14,729 nt of DNA, from contig VFLB01000280.1 of NCBI GenBank assembly GCA_009914645.1, positions 1-14,729 on the forward strand. The letters are read 5' to 3'. The notes beneath the pieces were generated by a model, which was not told where the DNA came from, searched no databases, and saw nothing but the letters and a program-made list of their open reading frames with translations. Every line of letters starts with the position of its first letter. Positions within the stretch are counted from its first letter, which is position 1. This DNA is from Synechococcaceae bacterium Bin_79_3. Its GTDB lineage: Bacteria; Cyanobacteriota; Cyanobacteriia; PCC-6307; Cyanobiaceae. Made by a program: the position numbers and the translations under genes. Shown here one piece after another: positions 1-8,175 of this stretch.

Positions 1-525
1 CTCACCCTATTGATGGGGATCGGGCTGGTGTTCTTTTTAAGGGCCGCTAGTAAAGACCGCACCACAATTGTGGAAGTGAATAGTTCTCGGCCGCCTTTAG
101 AAGTACTGGAGGGCCTTAACCAATGGCTGCAGCAACGGGGATGGCAAGCCATCGCCGGAGATCCAGAACAACAGCTTTTGCGCTTTGAAGGCCAGGTGGA
201 GGCAAGCATTCCATTGGCTGTATTGCTCAGCGTTTTAGGTGCTTCCGGCGCTACTGCTCTTGGGCTGGTTGTGCGTCAGATACTGCCTTCCTATGGCTAC
301 TGGCCATTGCTGCTTGCCATGCTGGGTCCGTTAGCGGGGCGCATTTACCTAAATAAGGCACGCCGCCAAGAAACATTGGAGCTAAAGCTCTTGCCGCCCC
401 AGGGTTTTATACCCACAACTTTGAGGTTGCGGGCCCATCGGGATGAATTAATTGCCCTTGAGCGCAGCTTGGGCCGATCATTAAATCTGCATAGCGACGG
501 AAAACTGCTCAGTTCACCGCTCTGA
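1..525 (+). CDS. Cofactor assembly of complex C subunit B (CCB2/CCB4-like), 5' partial
   Basis: The reading frame is open from the left edge, so the start lies outside the window; 174 residues are visible. The family helps attach the covalent heme c(i) to cytochrome b6 of the cytochrome b6f complex at the thylakoid membrane. The sequence shows the end of an N-terminal hydrophobic segment followed by SKDRT, then a soluble stretch with RPPLEVLEGLNQWLQQRGW, then two adjacent membrane segments (about residues 70-95 and 98-115 of the visible part) and a soluble tail. This order matches the cyanobacterial CCB2/CCB4 family as I remember it; I could not run an alignment. An in-frame ATG at 13 exists, but starting there would cut off most of the first membrane segment, so it is probably internal. 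The amidase-like gene begins 10 bases after the stop, so the two are probably cotranscribed. Confidence 0.75.
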   Translation, partial: LTLLMGIGLVFFLRAASKDRTTIVEVNSSRPPLEVLEGLNQWLQQRGWQAIAGDPEQQLLRFEGQVEASIPLAVLLSVLGASGATALGLVVRQILPSYGYWPLLLAMLGPLAGRIYLNKARRQETLELKLLPPQGFIPTTLRLRAHRDELIALERSLGRSLNLHSDGKLLSSPL

Positions 526-535
526 TCCCGCCCTA

Positions 536-1351
536 ATGCGGAAACTTATTTTTTTGCTGGCCACATTTTTAATAACAGCAACTCCAACACCAGCTGGAGC
601 ATTTGATGCAAGAAAAGGTTTGCTTGAGCTATTAGAAAATCTGCAGGAGGGGCCCCCAACCCTGCAGCCAAGAGACTTCTCCCTACCGGTTCCAACAGGC
701 CGCACAAAAAATTGGCGCGGCACCAGAAACCACCCACGGGAATTAGCAATCCTTGTTTTGGCAGGCCACGCTGATTCCCAGCGCCTAGGAGGATCTGGCA
801 CCCCTGGTGAAGCGGTGGGAATAAGGGGCGCAACACCGATGGATCTTTACATCACAGACGAGCTCTACTGGAATCTGCTAACAGCCCAACGGATAGTAAA
901 AATTGGTAGCGAGCGAGGCTTGAATATTCGTTACTACGACCCCGGCCTACGCACGATTCGCAATACAAATGAGCCTCGCTCAAATTGGAGTGTTGGCTCT
1001 GCCCACGCAGAGTTAGGGGGGTATGTGCTCGAAATTCACTACGACGCTTACAGCCCCCATGGCAGCGGTGCAGGATTAATTCCAGCAGTGCGCTATGAAT
1101 TTTCTCGCCTAGATGAGGCCTTAGCTGAGGTATTTGGTGGCTACCCATACAACTATCGCGGCATGCTTGGCGCGCCGCGGCGGGGTATCTCGATGCTTGA
1201 AATCGATCGTTTAGAAGGGGTTTTGGAACGCAACCTTCGCGATCCCCTCACTAGAGATGCCAGCCTCACCGCCATCGCAGAACGGGTGGTGCAAGCGCTG
1301 CAGAAAGGATTAGCCGATGGCGCCAGTGGGGGCGCAACGCTCCAGCAATGA
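536..1351 (+). CDS. Putative secreted zinc N-acetylmuramoyl-L-alanine amidase-like protein
   Basis: This 271-residue protein begins with a Sec-type signal peptide: MRK, a hydrophobic core, and a likely cleavage after AGA near residue 22. The rest fits the Amidase_3 fold, whose members cleave the bond between N-acetylmuramic acid and the stem peptide in the periplasm. The expected zinc and catalytic residues can be placed in order: His78 in AGHAD, Glu109 in [10 protein letters not shown] (the usual Glu at the head of a helix), His168 in EIHYDAY (compare SIHANA), and Glu222 in ISMLEIDRL (compare the catalytic Glu in VLVELGFL). Spacing is plausible, but the motifs diverge from classical AmiC-type enzymes, and there is no AMIN or peptidoglycan-binding domain. 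It lies 10 bases after the CCB gene. Its last 42 bases overlap the end of hemF on the other strand. The fold assignment is inferred from motifs only. Confidence 0.6.
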   Translation: MRKLIFLLATFLITATPTPAGAFDARKGLLELLENLQEGPPTLQPRDFSLPVPTGRTKNWRGTRNHPRELAILVLAGHADSQRLGGSGTPGEAVGIRGATPMDLYITDELYWNLLTAQRIVKIGSERGLNIRYYDPGLRTIRNTNEPRSNWSVGSAHAELGGYVLEIHYDAYSPHGSGAGLIPAVRYEFSRLDEALAEVFGGYPYNYRGMLGAPRRGISMLEIDRLEGVLERNLRDPLTRDASLTAIAERVVQALQKGLADGASGGATLQQ

Positions 1352-2353
1352 GTTATCCCCTAACCAATCTTGGGGTTTAGTGAATAGGTCTGTAAGCAAC
1401 GCTTCCCTGCTGCCCGGCTCCACTTGATAGCCATATTCCCAGCGCACTAAAGGCGGTAAAGACATCAAAATTGATTCAGTGCGGCCATTTGTTTGTAAGC
1501 CAAAAATTGTGCCGCGATCGAATACCAAATTGAACTCCACATAACGGCCGCGCCTATAAAGCTGAAACTGGCGTTCTCTTTCCCCATAGGCAAGCCCATT
1601 GCGCTGTTCCACAATTGGGATGTAGCTACCTAAAAATGCATTTCCGCAGGCGGAAGCCAATTTGAATAAATCTTCCCAGCTGCGATCTGGAATATTTCCA
1701 GCCGCACATTTAGCTGCAACCCCATCCGGATTTGAGCCGCGATAAATCGCCCCGCCCGGCTCTTGATAGTCGTAAAAGATTCCACCAATACCCCTGGTTT
1801 CGGCGCGATGTTTGAGATAAAAATATTCATCACACCAGGGTTTAAAAATCGGAAAATAAGCTTTATTTACACTGTCGCAGGCAGTTTTTAGGCTGCGATG
1901 GAAATGCTTTGCGTCTTCAAGAAATGGATAGTAAGGAGTGAGATCAGCGCCACCGCCAAACCACCACACAGGCCCAGCTTCGAAATAGCGGTAGTTGAGA
2001 TGCACTGTTGGCACATAGGGGTTCCGCGGGTGCAACACCATTGATGTACCTGTGGCAAACCAAGGTTCCCCTTCAGCCTCAGGCCGTTGGCTAAGGATTG
2101 ATGGGGGCAAATTATTGCCTTCCACTTCCGAAAAATTAACGCCGCCCTGTTCAAAAATCCGCCCCTCCTTCATTACCCGTGAACGTCCGCCGCCCCCTTC
2201 AGGGCGAAGCCAACTTTCCTCAGCAAAACAACCCCCACCATCCAGCTGCTCCAAGCCAGCACAAATACTGTCTTGCAAGCCCATAAGTAGGGCCTTCATG
2301 CGTTCGCGTGAATCAGTGGGAGGAGCAGGATTTATCAAATCAAAACAACGCAC
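1310..2353 (-). CDS. hemF: Oxygen-dependent coproporphyrinogen III oxidase
   Basis: HemF oxidatively decarboxylates coproporphyrinogen III to protoporphyrinogen IX using O2, in the shared heme and chlorophyll pathway. The 347-residue product has the family blocks: [14 protein letters not shown] (51-64), [11 protein letters not shown] (67-77), [25 protein letters not shown] split across 101-125, [15 protein letters not shown] (130-144), and [18 protein letters not shown] (271-288). An insertion around 196-230 (DYQEPGG to SWEDLF) is typical of cyanobacterial HemF. The chosen start is GTG at 2353. An in-frame ATG at residue 19, just before [10 protein letters not shown], is a possible alternative that keeps all conserved blocks. 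The protein runs about 17 residues past the usual Trp near the end of the family, and this tail overlaps the amidase-like gene. It is divergent from mrp across 91 bases. Confidence 0.96.
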   Translation of the reverse strand: MRCFDLINPAPPTDSRERMKALLMGLQDSICAGLEQLDGGGCFAEESWLRPEGGGGRSRVMKEGRIFEQGGVNFSEVEGNNLPPSILSQRPEAEGEPWFATGTSMVLHPRNPYVPTVHLNYRYFEAGPVWWFGGGADLTPYYPFLEDAKHFHRSLKTACDSVNKAYFPIFKPWCDEYFYLKHRAETRGIGGIFYDYQEPGGAIYRGSNPDGVAAKCAAGNIPDRSWEDLFKLASACGNAFLGSYIPIVEQRNGLAYGERERQFQLYRRGRYVEFNLVFDRGTIFGLQTNGRTESILMSLPPLVRWEYGYQVEPGSREALLTDLFTKPQDWLGDNSLLERCAPTGAIG

Positions 2354-2444
2354 AACAACGCCAATACCTTTTCATGGATGCCCCAACCAGAGCAAGGGCC
2401 CTTAACAGGGCTCCCTAGGATCCAAATCAAGAGTTGAGGCAGCT
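2354..2444. promoter_or_regulatory. Divergent hemF/mrp intergenic region
   Basis: These 91 bases must hold the promoters of both hemF (reverse) and mrp (forward). I see no convincing -35/-10 pair; TAGGAT at 2416-2421 is a weak -10 candidate for mrp. A short stem-loop, GCCCT-TAAC-AGGGC (2397-2410), lies in the middle. A clear Shine-Dalgarno-like GAGG at 2436-2439 sits five bases before the mrp ATG and supports that start. Confidence 0.4.
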
Positions 2445-3524
2445 ATGGCGACCACAGAAGAAGCTCTCAAGGCCTTGGCAGGCATAAAAGATGCTGGTAG
2501 CGGCAAATCCTTGCTGGAATTGGGCTGGATCAGCCAGTTTCGGCTTCAGCAGGAGCGAGCGGTATTTCAACTCTCACTGCCTGGTTTTGCCCAAACCCAA
2601 CGGGATCGCATCGCAACTGAGGCCCGCGAGAAACTTGAGCAGCTTGAAGGCATTAGTGAGGTGCAAATCGAACTTGCTACTGCCCCCCAAACCCCAGCCA
2701 TTGGTGCTGCCGGTCATGGTCAGTTGCAACCCAAACAAGCCATTCCTGGTGTAGCCCAAGTGATTGCTGTTAGCAGCGGCAAGGGGGGGGTTGGCAAAAG
2801 TACGGTTGCCGTAAATCTGGCCTGCGCGTTAGCTAAGCAAGGCTTGCGGGTGGGTTTGCTTGATGCCGATATCTATGGCCCAAATGCTCCCACCATGCTT
2901 GGCGTAAGAGATCAAACCCCTGGTGTGCAAGGAGAAGGCGAAGCCCAAAGGCTCACCCCCATCGCCAGTTGTGGATTGGTGATGGTTTCTATGGGCTTGT
3001 TAATAAAGGCCGATCAAGCAGTGGTTTGGAGGGGGCCAATGCTCAACGGCATCATCCGCCAATTTTTGTACCAGGTGGATTGGGGCAATTTGGATTTTTT
3101 AGTGGTGGATCTCCCCCCGGGCACTGGCGATGCTCAACTCAGCCTGGCCCAAGCCGTACCGATAGCTGGTGTGGTGGTGGTTACAACCCCTCAACAGGTA
3201 GCGCTGCAAGATGCCCGCCGCGGTTTAGAGATGTTTCGTCAAATGGGCATCACAATTTTAGGAATCGTTGAAAATATGAGTTGGTTTATCCCGCCCGACC
3301 AACCGGAACGCAAGTATCCAATCTTTGGCAGTGGTGGAGGCAGCAACCTAGCCGCCGCCGCCCAAGTGCCTTTACTTGCGCAAATCCCTTTGGAATTACC
3401 GGTTCAACAAGGCGGTGATCAAGGGCGCCCAATCACTATTGCCAACCCGGAAAGTGCTGCCGCCATGGCCTTTATAGATTTAGCAGCGCAAGTGCAGCAG
3501 CTTTGTGTGCCTAAGCAGCCATGA
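2445..3524 (+). CDS. mrp: Mrp/NBP35 family P-loop ATPase, Fe-S cluster carrier
   Basis: Mrp (ApbC/HCF101 relative) is a cytosolic P-loop ATPase that carries Fe-S clusters to apoproteins. The 359-residue protein has an N-terminal MIP18 (DUF59) domain (about 1-80), a linker, and a ParA/MinD-like ATPase domain with a deviant Walker A motif GKGGVGKST (112-120), the switch region LLDADIYGPNAPTM (138-151) and VDLPPGTGD (221-229). The CxxC pair that binds a bridging cluster in many bacterial Mrp proteins is absent: at that place it reads ENMSWFIPPDQPERKY (276-291). I recall the same in other cyanobacterial Mrp proteins, so this is probably a lineage trait rather than damage. The start is ATG with GAGG five bases upstream. 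Its stop overlaps the rodA start by four bases, which implies translational coupling. Confidence 0.93.
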   Translation: MATTEEALKALAGIKDAGSGKSLLELGWISQFRLQQERAVFQLSLPGFAQTQRDRIATEAREKLEQLEGISEVQIELATAPQTPAIGAAGHGQLQPKQAIPGVAQVIAVSSGKGGVGKSTVAVNLACALAKQGLRVGLLDADIYGPNAPTMLGVRDQTPGVQGEGEAQRLTPIASCGLVMVSMGLLIKADQAVVWRGPMLNGIIRQFLYQVDWGNLDFLVVDLPPGTGDAQLSLAQAVPIAGVVVVTTPQQVALQDARRGLEMFRQMGITILGIVENMSWFIPPDQPERKYPIFGSGGGSNLAAAAQVPLLAQIPLELPVQQGGDQGRPITIANPESAAAMAFIDLAAQVQQLCVPKQP

Positions 3525-4771
3525 AGCTGGGGGCGAAAGGAAGCCGTAGATGGCCGTGGCGCAATATTGATCCATTGCTTTGGGGTATACCCATCGCGAT
3601 GACTCTTTTAGCTGGTTTGTTGATCGCCAGCACTCAAAGGGAAGCGCCCCTCGCCGATTGGAAAAACCATTGGATTACCGGGGCCGTTGGCCTAGCAGCA
3701 GCAGCTCTGCTTGCAAAAATCGATCTAGACAAATTAAAACCGCTGCTTCTTCCTATTTATCTACTCACCCTAACCAGCCTTTTTGGTGTGAAATTAATGG
3801 GCACCAGCGCCCTTGGCGCCCAACGCTGGATATCGATCGCAGGGTTGCATGTGCAGCCTTCTGAATTTGCAAAGTTGGCGGCAATTTTATTATTGGCTGG
3901 AATTCTTGCTAAACATCCCGTTGAAAGACCAGTTGATTTAATTCGCCCCCTTGCGGTGATCTCATTGCCTTGGGCGCTGGTATTTCTGCAACCTGATCTA
4001 GGCACCTCCTTGGTTTATGGCGCGATCGTTTTAGCAATGCTTTTTTGGGCTGGGCTGCCCTTGCCGTGGTTGCTATTACTGCTGTCGCCATTGGCTACTG
4101 CAATTATTGCGGGCACATTCCCCATAGCGCTCCTGCCATGGTTTGGCCTCTTGGCATTCATGAGCTGGCGCAGCTTTCCTTGGAAACGTATTGGCTCTGC
4201 AATTGCTTTAACGCTGAATTCAATATTTGCCTTTCTTACCCCATTTCTCTGGAGCCATGGATTAAAAGATTATCAAAAAGATCGCTTGATTCTTTTTTTA
4301 GATCCCTCTAAAGATCCCCTCGGTGGTGGTTATCATTTAATCCAAAGCCAAATCGGTATTGGTTCAGGCCAATTATTTGGCACCGGATTAATGCAGGGCA
4401 ATCTCACAAAATTACAATTTATTCCCGAACAACACACCGATTTCATCTTCAGTGCCCTCGGGGAGGAACTGGGTTTTATTGGCGCTCTTTTGCTGTTGTT
4501 GGCCTATGGCCTATTTAGTTGGAAATTGCTGCAGGTGGCCGGCATCGCCGGTAACGATTTCGAATCTTTGGTGGTAATTGGCATACTCTCCATGGTGATG
4601 TTTCAAGTGGTGATTAATATTTCAATGACAATTGGCCTCGGCCCCGTAACCGGAATCCCTCTGCCCTGGATGAGTTATGGCCGTTTTGCAATGTTGGTGA
4701 ATTTCATAAGTGTTGGTTTAGTGGCTTCGGTGCAGCGGCGAGCAAAAAAAAGTGGCCTCAAACTGCGGTGA
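3521..4771 (+). CDS. rodA: SEDS-family peptidoglycan glycosyltransferase (RodA)
   Basis: This 416-residue polytopic membrane protein belongs to the SEDS family (RodA/FtsW/SpoVE), which polymerises lipid II into glycan strands; RodA works with a class B PBP during elongation. Visible family signatures are GAQRWISIAGLHVQPSEFAK (99-118), LQPDLGTSL (156-164), the loop KDRLILFLDPSKDPLGGGYH (253-272) carrying the conserved catalytic-loop aspartate, FGTGLMQG (286-293), IPEQHTDFIFSALGEELGF (301-319) and GPVTGIPLPWMSYGR (374-388). The first ATG overlaps the mrp stop (ATGA). RodA is favoured over FtsW because of DPxxDPxGxGYH, EQHTDFIF and the compact tails. An oddity is SYGRFAML, where the family usually has SYGGS followed by small residues. 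Its stop overlaps the next start as GTGA. Confidence 0.92.
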   Translation: MKLGAKGSRRWPWRNIDPLLWGIPIAMTLLAGLLIASTQREAPLADWKNHWITGAVGLAAAALLAKIDLDKLKPLLLPIYLLTLTSLFGVKLMGTSALGAQRWISIAGLHVQPSEFAKLAAILLLAGILAKHPVERPVDLIRPLAVISLPWALVFLQPDLGTSLVYGAIVLAMLFWAGLPLPWLLLLLSPLATAIIAGTFPIALLPWFGLLAFMSWRSFPWKRIGSAIALTLNSIFAFLTPFLWSHGLKDYQKDRLILFLDPSKDPLGGGYHLIQSQIGIGSGQLFGTGLMQGNLTKLQFIPEQHTDFIFSALGEELGFIGALLLLLAYGLFSWKLLQVAGIAGNDFESLVVIGILSMVMFQVVINISMTIGLGPVTGIPLPWMSYGRFAMLVNFISVGLVASVQRRAKKSGLKLR

Positions 4772-6135
4772 GCCAAATCCCTTTGCTGGTTGAGCTGCGC
4801 CAAGAATTAGCAGCAGCAGCTCCAATTGGCGGCGCAGATGAAGTGGGGGTTCGGCGGCAATGGTGGGCCGCTTTAGCGGTATTGCAAGAAATGTTGGTGG
4901 AGCTACCAAGCCCCCATGGGCTTTGGTTAGCAGCACCCCTGCCTGCTTTATACGAACCATCCTTATTGCAACGCTTTCATGGCTGGGTATGGACCCCAGC
5001 AAATCCAGCCAACCAACGCCCTGAACTGCCAGGAAGCAGCCCCCAGCAACAAAAGTTGGGGCCAAAAATCTGGCAACTGTTGTTAAACGAATCAGACGGC
5101 ACAGATCCATTGCTGGTGCTGATCACAGCCAAATTGCAGGTGGCCCTAGCGCTAAGTGGGGAACCGCAACGGCGTCAGTTATTGGTGAGCTTTGATCAGC
5201 AACTTTTAGCTCGCCTGTTGCAGGGTTTAGGAGCTCGCCTTTCAGCCGACAATCCAATCGCGGCTCTTGATCTGCAGCAAAAGCTAGAAAAGCTGGGGCC
5301 TTTGCATAGTTCGTTAAGGGCAGCCGAACTGTTTTGGCCACGGGTGGCAGAACGTTTAGCCGCAGCAGCCCCAAGCCTCACTTTGATGAGTCCCCCAAAG
5401 GAATCGCCCAACGCTTCAGGCGCAAATGATCAACTCGGTTTACTAGAGGCGCTTGCCCATGAAGTGCGGACGCCCCTTGCCACAATTCGCACCCTGATTC
5501 GCTCATTACTGCGGCGCCAAGATTTGCCCACCGTTGCGCAAACCCGTTTGCGCCAGATCGATTCGGAATGCAGTGAGCAAATCGATCGATTCGGCTTGAT
5601 CTTTTATGCCGCGGAAGCGCAGCGGCAGCCCAAGGGGGAAAGGCTGCTGGCCCGCACCAACCTTGCTGCACTCCTGCTAGAGCTCCAACCAAGTTGGGAA
5701 AATCAGTTACAGCGCCGCGAACTGCAGCTGGATTTAAAAATTGGCGTGGATCTGCCTGCAGTAATGAGTGATCCGGCCCTGCTCGAAAAAATGCTTGCGG
5801 GGCTAATGGATCGTTTCAGCCGCACCTTGCGACGCGGCGCGAAGGTAAAGGTGGAACTTCAAGCGGCAGGCGACAGCTTGAAATTACGTTTTAGCGGCAA
5901 TCTAAATAGCGAAAACACGCTTGAACCCAGCCCTGAGGCCATGGTAGGGCCAGTGCTCACCTGGGATCCTGGCACTGGCAGCCTTCAATTAAGCCCCCAA
6001 GCCACCCAACAACTTTTTGCCAGCCTTGGCGGCAGATTTACCGAAAGACGGGGCAGCAACCTCACCCTTTATCTACCGGTGGCAAAACTTGCCATTGTTG
6101 AAGGCTGTGAAGAGAGCAACGTCAACGCGTTTTGA
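4768..6135 (+). CDS. Sensor histidine kinase with degenerate ATP-binding domain
   Basis: This 455-residue soluble protein has no membrane segment. An N-terminal region (about 30-210) contains [17 protein letters not shown] and [13 protein letters not shown]; this could be a DICT- or GAF-like sensory domain, but I cannot tell which. A HisKA-like dimerisation domain follows, with the H-box [16 protein letters not shown] (228-243) and phospho-acceptor His231. The expected C-terminal HATPase_c domain is poor: where an N-box should lie it reads [17 protein letters not shown] (338-354) without the Asn, no DxGxGI G1 box is visible near [12 protein letters not shown], and only [11 protein letters not shown] (399-409) recalls a G2 box. 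It may be a weak kinase or a signalling scaffold. The GTG start overlaps the rodA stop by four bases. No response regulator lies in this window; psaD follows 46 bases downstream. Confidence 0.8.
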   Translation: MSQIPLLVELRQELAAAAPIGGADEVGVRRQWWAALAVLQEMLVELPSPHGLWLAAPLPALYEPSLLQRFHGWVWTPANPANQRPELPGSSPQQQKLGPKIWQLLLNESDGTDPLLVLITAKLQVALALSGEPQRRQLLVSFDQQLLARLLQGLGARLSADNPIAALDLQQKLEKLGPLHSSLRAAELFWPRVAERLAAAAPSLTLMSPPKESPNASGANDQLGLLEALAHEVRTPLATIRTLIRSLLRRQDLPTVAQTRLRQIDSECSEQIDRFGLIFYAAEAQRQPKGERLLARTNLAALLLELQPSWENQLQRRELQLDLKIGVDLPAVMSDPALLEKMLAGLMDRFSRTLRRGAKVKVELQAAGDSLKLRFSGNLNSENTLEPSPEAMVGPVLTWDPGTGSLQLSPQATQQLFASLGGRFTERRGSNLTLYLPVAKLAIVEGCEESNVNAF

Positions 6136-6181
6136 ACCGCCTTTGAGTGCTAGCTTCCAGCCAAATTACTCCCTGGCTTCA

Positions 6182-6616
6182 ATGTCCTCGGTAGGAACCC
6201 TCACCGGCCAGCTTCCTGGTTTCATCGGCAGCACCGGTGGCTTATTAAATGCCGCCGAAACCGAAGAGAAATACGCCATCACCTGGAGCAGTAATTCGTC
6301 CCAGGCCTTTGAACTGCCAACAGGTGGTGCAGCGATGATGAACTCAGGCGAAAACATCATGTATTTCGCCCGCAAGGAGCAATGCCTCGCCCTAGGCACT
6401 CAGCTGCGCACCAAATTCAAGCCCAGGATTGAGGATTACAAGATCTACCGGATTTATCCTGGTGGCGATATTGAATTCCTACATCCTGCAGACGGTGTGT
6501 TCCCAGAAAAAGTAAAAGAAGGTCGTGCGATGGTTGGCCACAACCCACGCCGTATTGGCCAAAATCCAAATCCTGCCAATTTAAAATTCAGCGGCCGCGA
6601 AACTTTCGACAATTAA
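6182..6616 (+). CDS. psaD: Photosystem I reaction center subunit II (PsaD)
   Basis: PsaD is the stromal-side (cytoplasmic) PSI subunit that docks ferredoxin and stabilises PsaC. The 144-residue product matches the family along its length: [20 protein letters not shown] (13-32), [20 protein letters not shown] (42-61), [20 protein letters not shown] (62-81), [13 protein letters not shown] (83-95) and [18 protein letters not shown] (98-115), with a C-terminal [10 protein letters not shown]. The start is ATG at 6182, immediately before [13 protein letters not shown]; the frame is open further upstream, but that part lies inside the kinase gene and does not resemble PsaD. No strong Shine-Dalgarno sequence is seen. 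As a highly expressed gene it probably has its own promoter in the 46-base gap or the 3' end of the kinase gene, but I found no convincing -35/-10 pair or HLR1 site. Confidence 0.98.
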   Translation: MSSVGTLTGQLPGFIGSTGGLLNAAETEEKYAITWSSNSSQAFELPTGGAAMMNSGENIMYFARKEQCLALGTQLRTKFKPRIEDYKIYRIYPGGDIEFLHPADGVFPEKVKEGRAMVGHNPRRIGQNPNPANLKFSGRETFDN

Positions 6617-6653
6617 TTTAATAACTATTCCAATAACTGAAGTGCTTTCAGCG

Positions 6654-6671
6654 ATCAACTTTTGAGTTGAT
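6654..6671 (+). terminator. Possible weak stem-loop after psaD
   Basis: ATCAACT (6654-6660), loop TTTG, then AGTTGAT (6665-6671) form a perfect 7-base stem, followed by the AT-rich TAAATTCTT. It lies in the 71-base psaD-trpE gap, where an end of the psaD transcript is expected. The stem is AT-rich and lacks a proper U-run, so a terminator or mRNA-stabilising role is only a guess. Confidence 0.35.
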
Positions 6672-6687
6672 TAAATTCTTCATCTAG

Positions 6688-8175
6688 ATGGTCTGTTCAA
6701 ACCAAGGCAGCAGCTTCGAACCAATTTGGCGGCGCTGGCCCGCAGACCTAGAAACCCCCCTTAGCACTTGGCTCAAGGTGGGGCACAATCGCCCCTACGG
6801 ATTTCTACTTGAATCGGTTGAAGGGGGAGAGCAACTGGGGCGCTGGAGTTTTGTAGCTAGCGATCCCCTATGGGTGCTCACCAGCCGCGGCGGCAACAGC
6901 AGCCTCGATCACCGCGATGGCAGCAGTATCAAACTGCAAGGCAATCCGTTTGAACTTCTGCGGGAGTTGCTGCTTCCATACCATTCAACCCCGATTCCAG
7001 GCTTGCCTCCTGTTGGCCAACTCTTTGGCTTTTGGAGTTATGAATTAATCCAATGGATTGAACCCAGCGTTCCCGTGCATCCCCGCGGCCCGGATGATCT
7101 CCCCGATGGCTGCTGGATGTTTTGCGACAGCTTGCTGGTGTTTGATCAGGTGCGCCGCCAGATCACCGCGATTAGTTATGCAAACCTCAGCGATGGAGTT
7201 GATTCGAGCCAAGCGAAAGCAGAAGCCAGCGAACGGCTTGAAGCACTAGAGCAGCGCTTACATCAACCATTACCTGCGGGAATCTCACCACTGCAATGGC
7301 GAGATCAAGCCGCCGATAAGTTGCCAATCACCAGCAACACCACAAAAGCAGCCTTTGAAGCCTCGGTTCTCAAAGCCGAAGATCACATCCTTGCCGGGGA
7401 TGTATTTCAACTGGTGCTAAGCCAGCGGCTAGAAGCGGAGGTGCAGCGGGATCCCTTCGAGCTATATCGCAGCCTGCGCATGGTTAATCCCTCTCCATAT
7501 ATGGGCTTTTTTGCTTTTAACGGTTGGTATTTAATCGGCTCCAGCCCGGAAGTGATGGTAAAAGCCGATCCCCAAGCTGATGGCACGGTGAAAGCAACGG
7601 TGCGGCCGATTGCGGGCACCCGCCGCCGCGGTGAAACCGAAAGCGACGACTTGGCCCTTGAACAGGAATTATTAGCTGATCCCAAAGAAAGGGCAGAGCA
7701 TGTGATGTTGGTGGATTTAGGTCGCAACGACCTGGGTCGGGTTTGCCAGCCAGGCAGCGTTGCCGTGCAGGAGTTGATGGTGATCGAGCGTTATTCCCAC
7801 GTGATGCATATCGTTTCCCAAGTAGAAGGGGTATTGCGCCCTGATGCTGATGTGTGGGATCTACTTCAAGCCAGCTTTCCGGCGGGTACCGTTAGCGGCG
7901 CGCCAAAAATTAGGGCAATGCAATTGATTAACGAATTGGAACCAGGGGTTAGGGGCCCCTATTCAGGGGTTTATGGGGCTATAGATCTTAGCGGCGCCCT
8001 TAATACAGCGATCACAATCCGTACCATGGTGGTTCGCAGTAATGGCAAAGGGGGCTGGCGGGTTCAGGTGCAAGCAGGGGCTGGAATTGTGGCTGATTCA
8101 GATCCGAGCTCTGAATACGAGGAAACCTTGAATAAGGCCCGCGGTTTGCTTAAGGCATTGGCCTGCCTTTCATGA
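6688..8175 (+). CDS. trpE: Anthranilate synthase component I
   Basis: TrpE converts chorismate to anthranilate using ammonia delivered by the TrpG glutamine amidotransferase; this is the first committed step of tryptophan synthesis. The 495-residue protein has the N-terminal regulatory motif LLES (40-43), part of the tryptophan feedback site, and the chorismate-binding domain with NPSPYMGFF (267-275), GSSPEVMV (284-291), RPIAGTRRRG (306-315), LLADPKERAEHVMLVDLGRN (328-347), FPAGTVSGAPKIRAM (397-411), GPYSGVYGAIDL (423-434) and QAGAGIVADSDPSSEYEET (462-480). It is a stand-alone TrpE without a fused glutaminase domain, so trpG must lie elsewhere. Isochorismate synthase or PabB are less likely because of the LLES motif and full length. 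No leader peptide or attenuator was seen upstream. Its stop overlaps the gshA ATG (ATGA). Confidence 0.96.
   Translation: MVCSNQGSSFEPIWRRWPADLETPLSTWLKVGHNRPYGFLLESVEGGEQLGRWSFVASDPLWVLTSRGGNSSLDHRDGSSIKLQGNPFELLRELLLPYHSTPIPGLPPVGQLFGFWSYELIQWIEPSVPVHPRGPDDLPDGCWMFCDSLLVFDQVRRQITAISYANLSDGVDSSQAKAEASERLEALEQRLHQPLPAGISPLQWRDQAADKLPITSNTTKAAFEASVLKAEDHILAGDVFQLVLSQRLEAEVQRDPFELYRSLRMVNPSPYMGFFAFNGWYLIGSSPEVMVKADPQADGTVKATVRPIAGTRRRGETESDDLALEQELLADPKERAEHVMLVDLGRNDLGRVCQPGSVAVQELMVIERYSHVMHIVSQVEGVLRPDADVWDLLQASFPAGTVSGAPKIRAMQLINELEPGVRGPYSGVYGAIDLSGALNTAITIRTMVVRSNGKGGWRVQVQAGAGIVADSDPSSEYEETLNKARGLLKALACLS

Noticed and set aside
1630..2405. Several open frames on both strands across hemF
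   Set aside because: They lie in other frames of a well-conserved gene and show no family motifs or plausible ribosome sites.
2782..2791. Frameshift at the G-run in the mrp Walker A codons
   Set aside because: The run of eight G is error-prone, but the frame reads GKGGVGKS and stays open to a proper C-terminus.
4744..4751. Programmed slippage at the run of eight A near the rodA end
   Set aside because: The zero-frame gives a normal basic RodA tail and a clean GTGA junction; there is no sign of a useful alternative frame.
6017..6181. N-terminal extension of PsaD from an earlier in-frame start
   Set aside because: These 55 codons lie within the kinase coding region and do not resemble PsaD; the family starts near the ATG at 6182.
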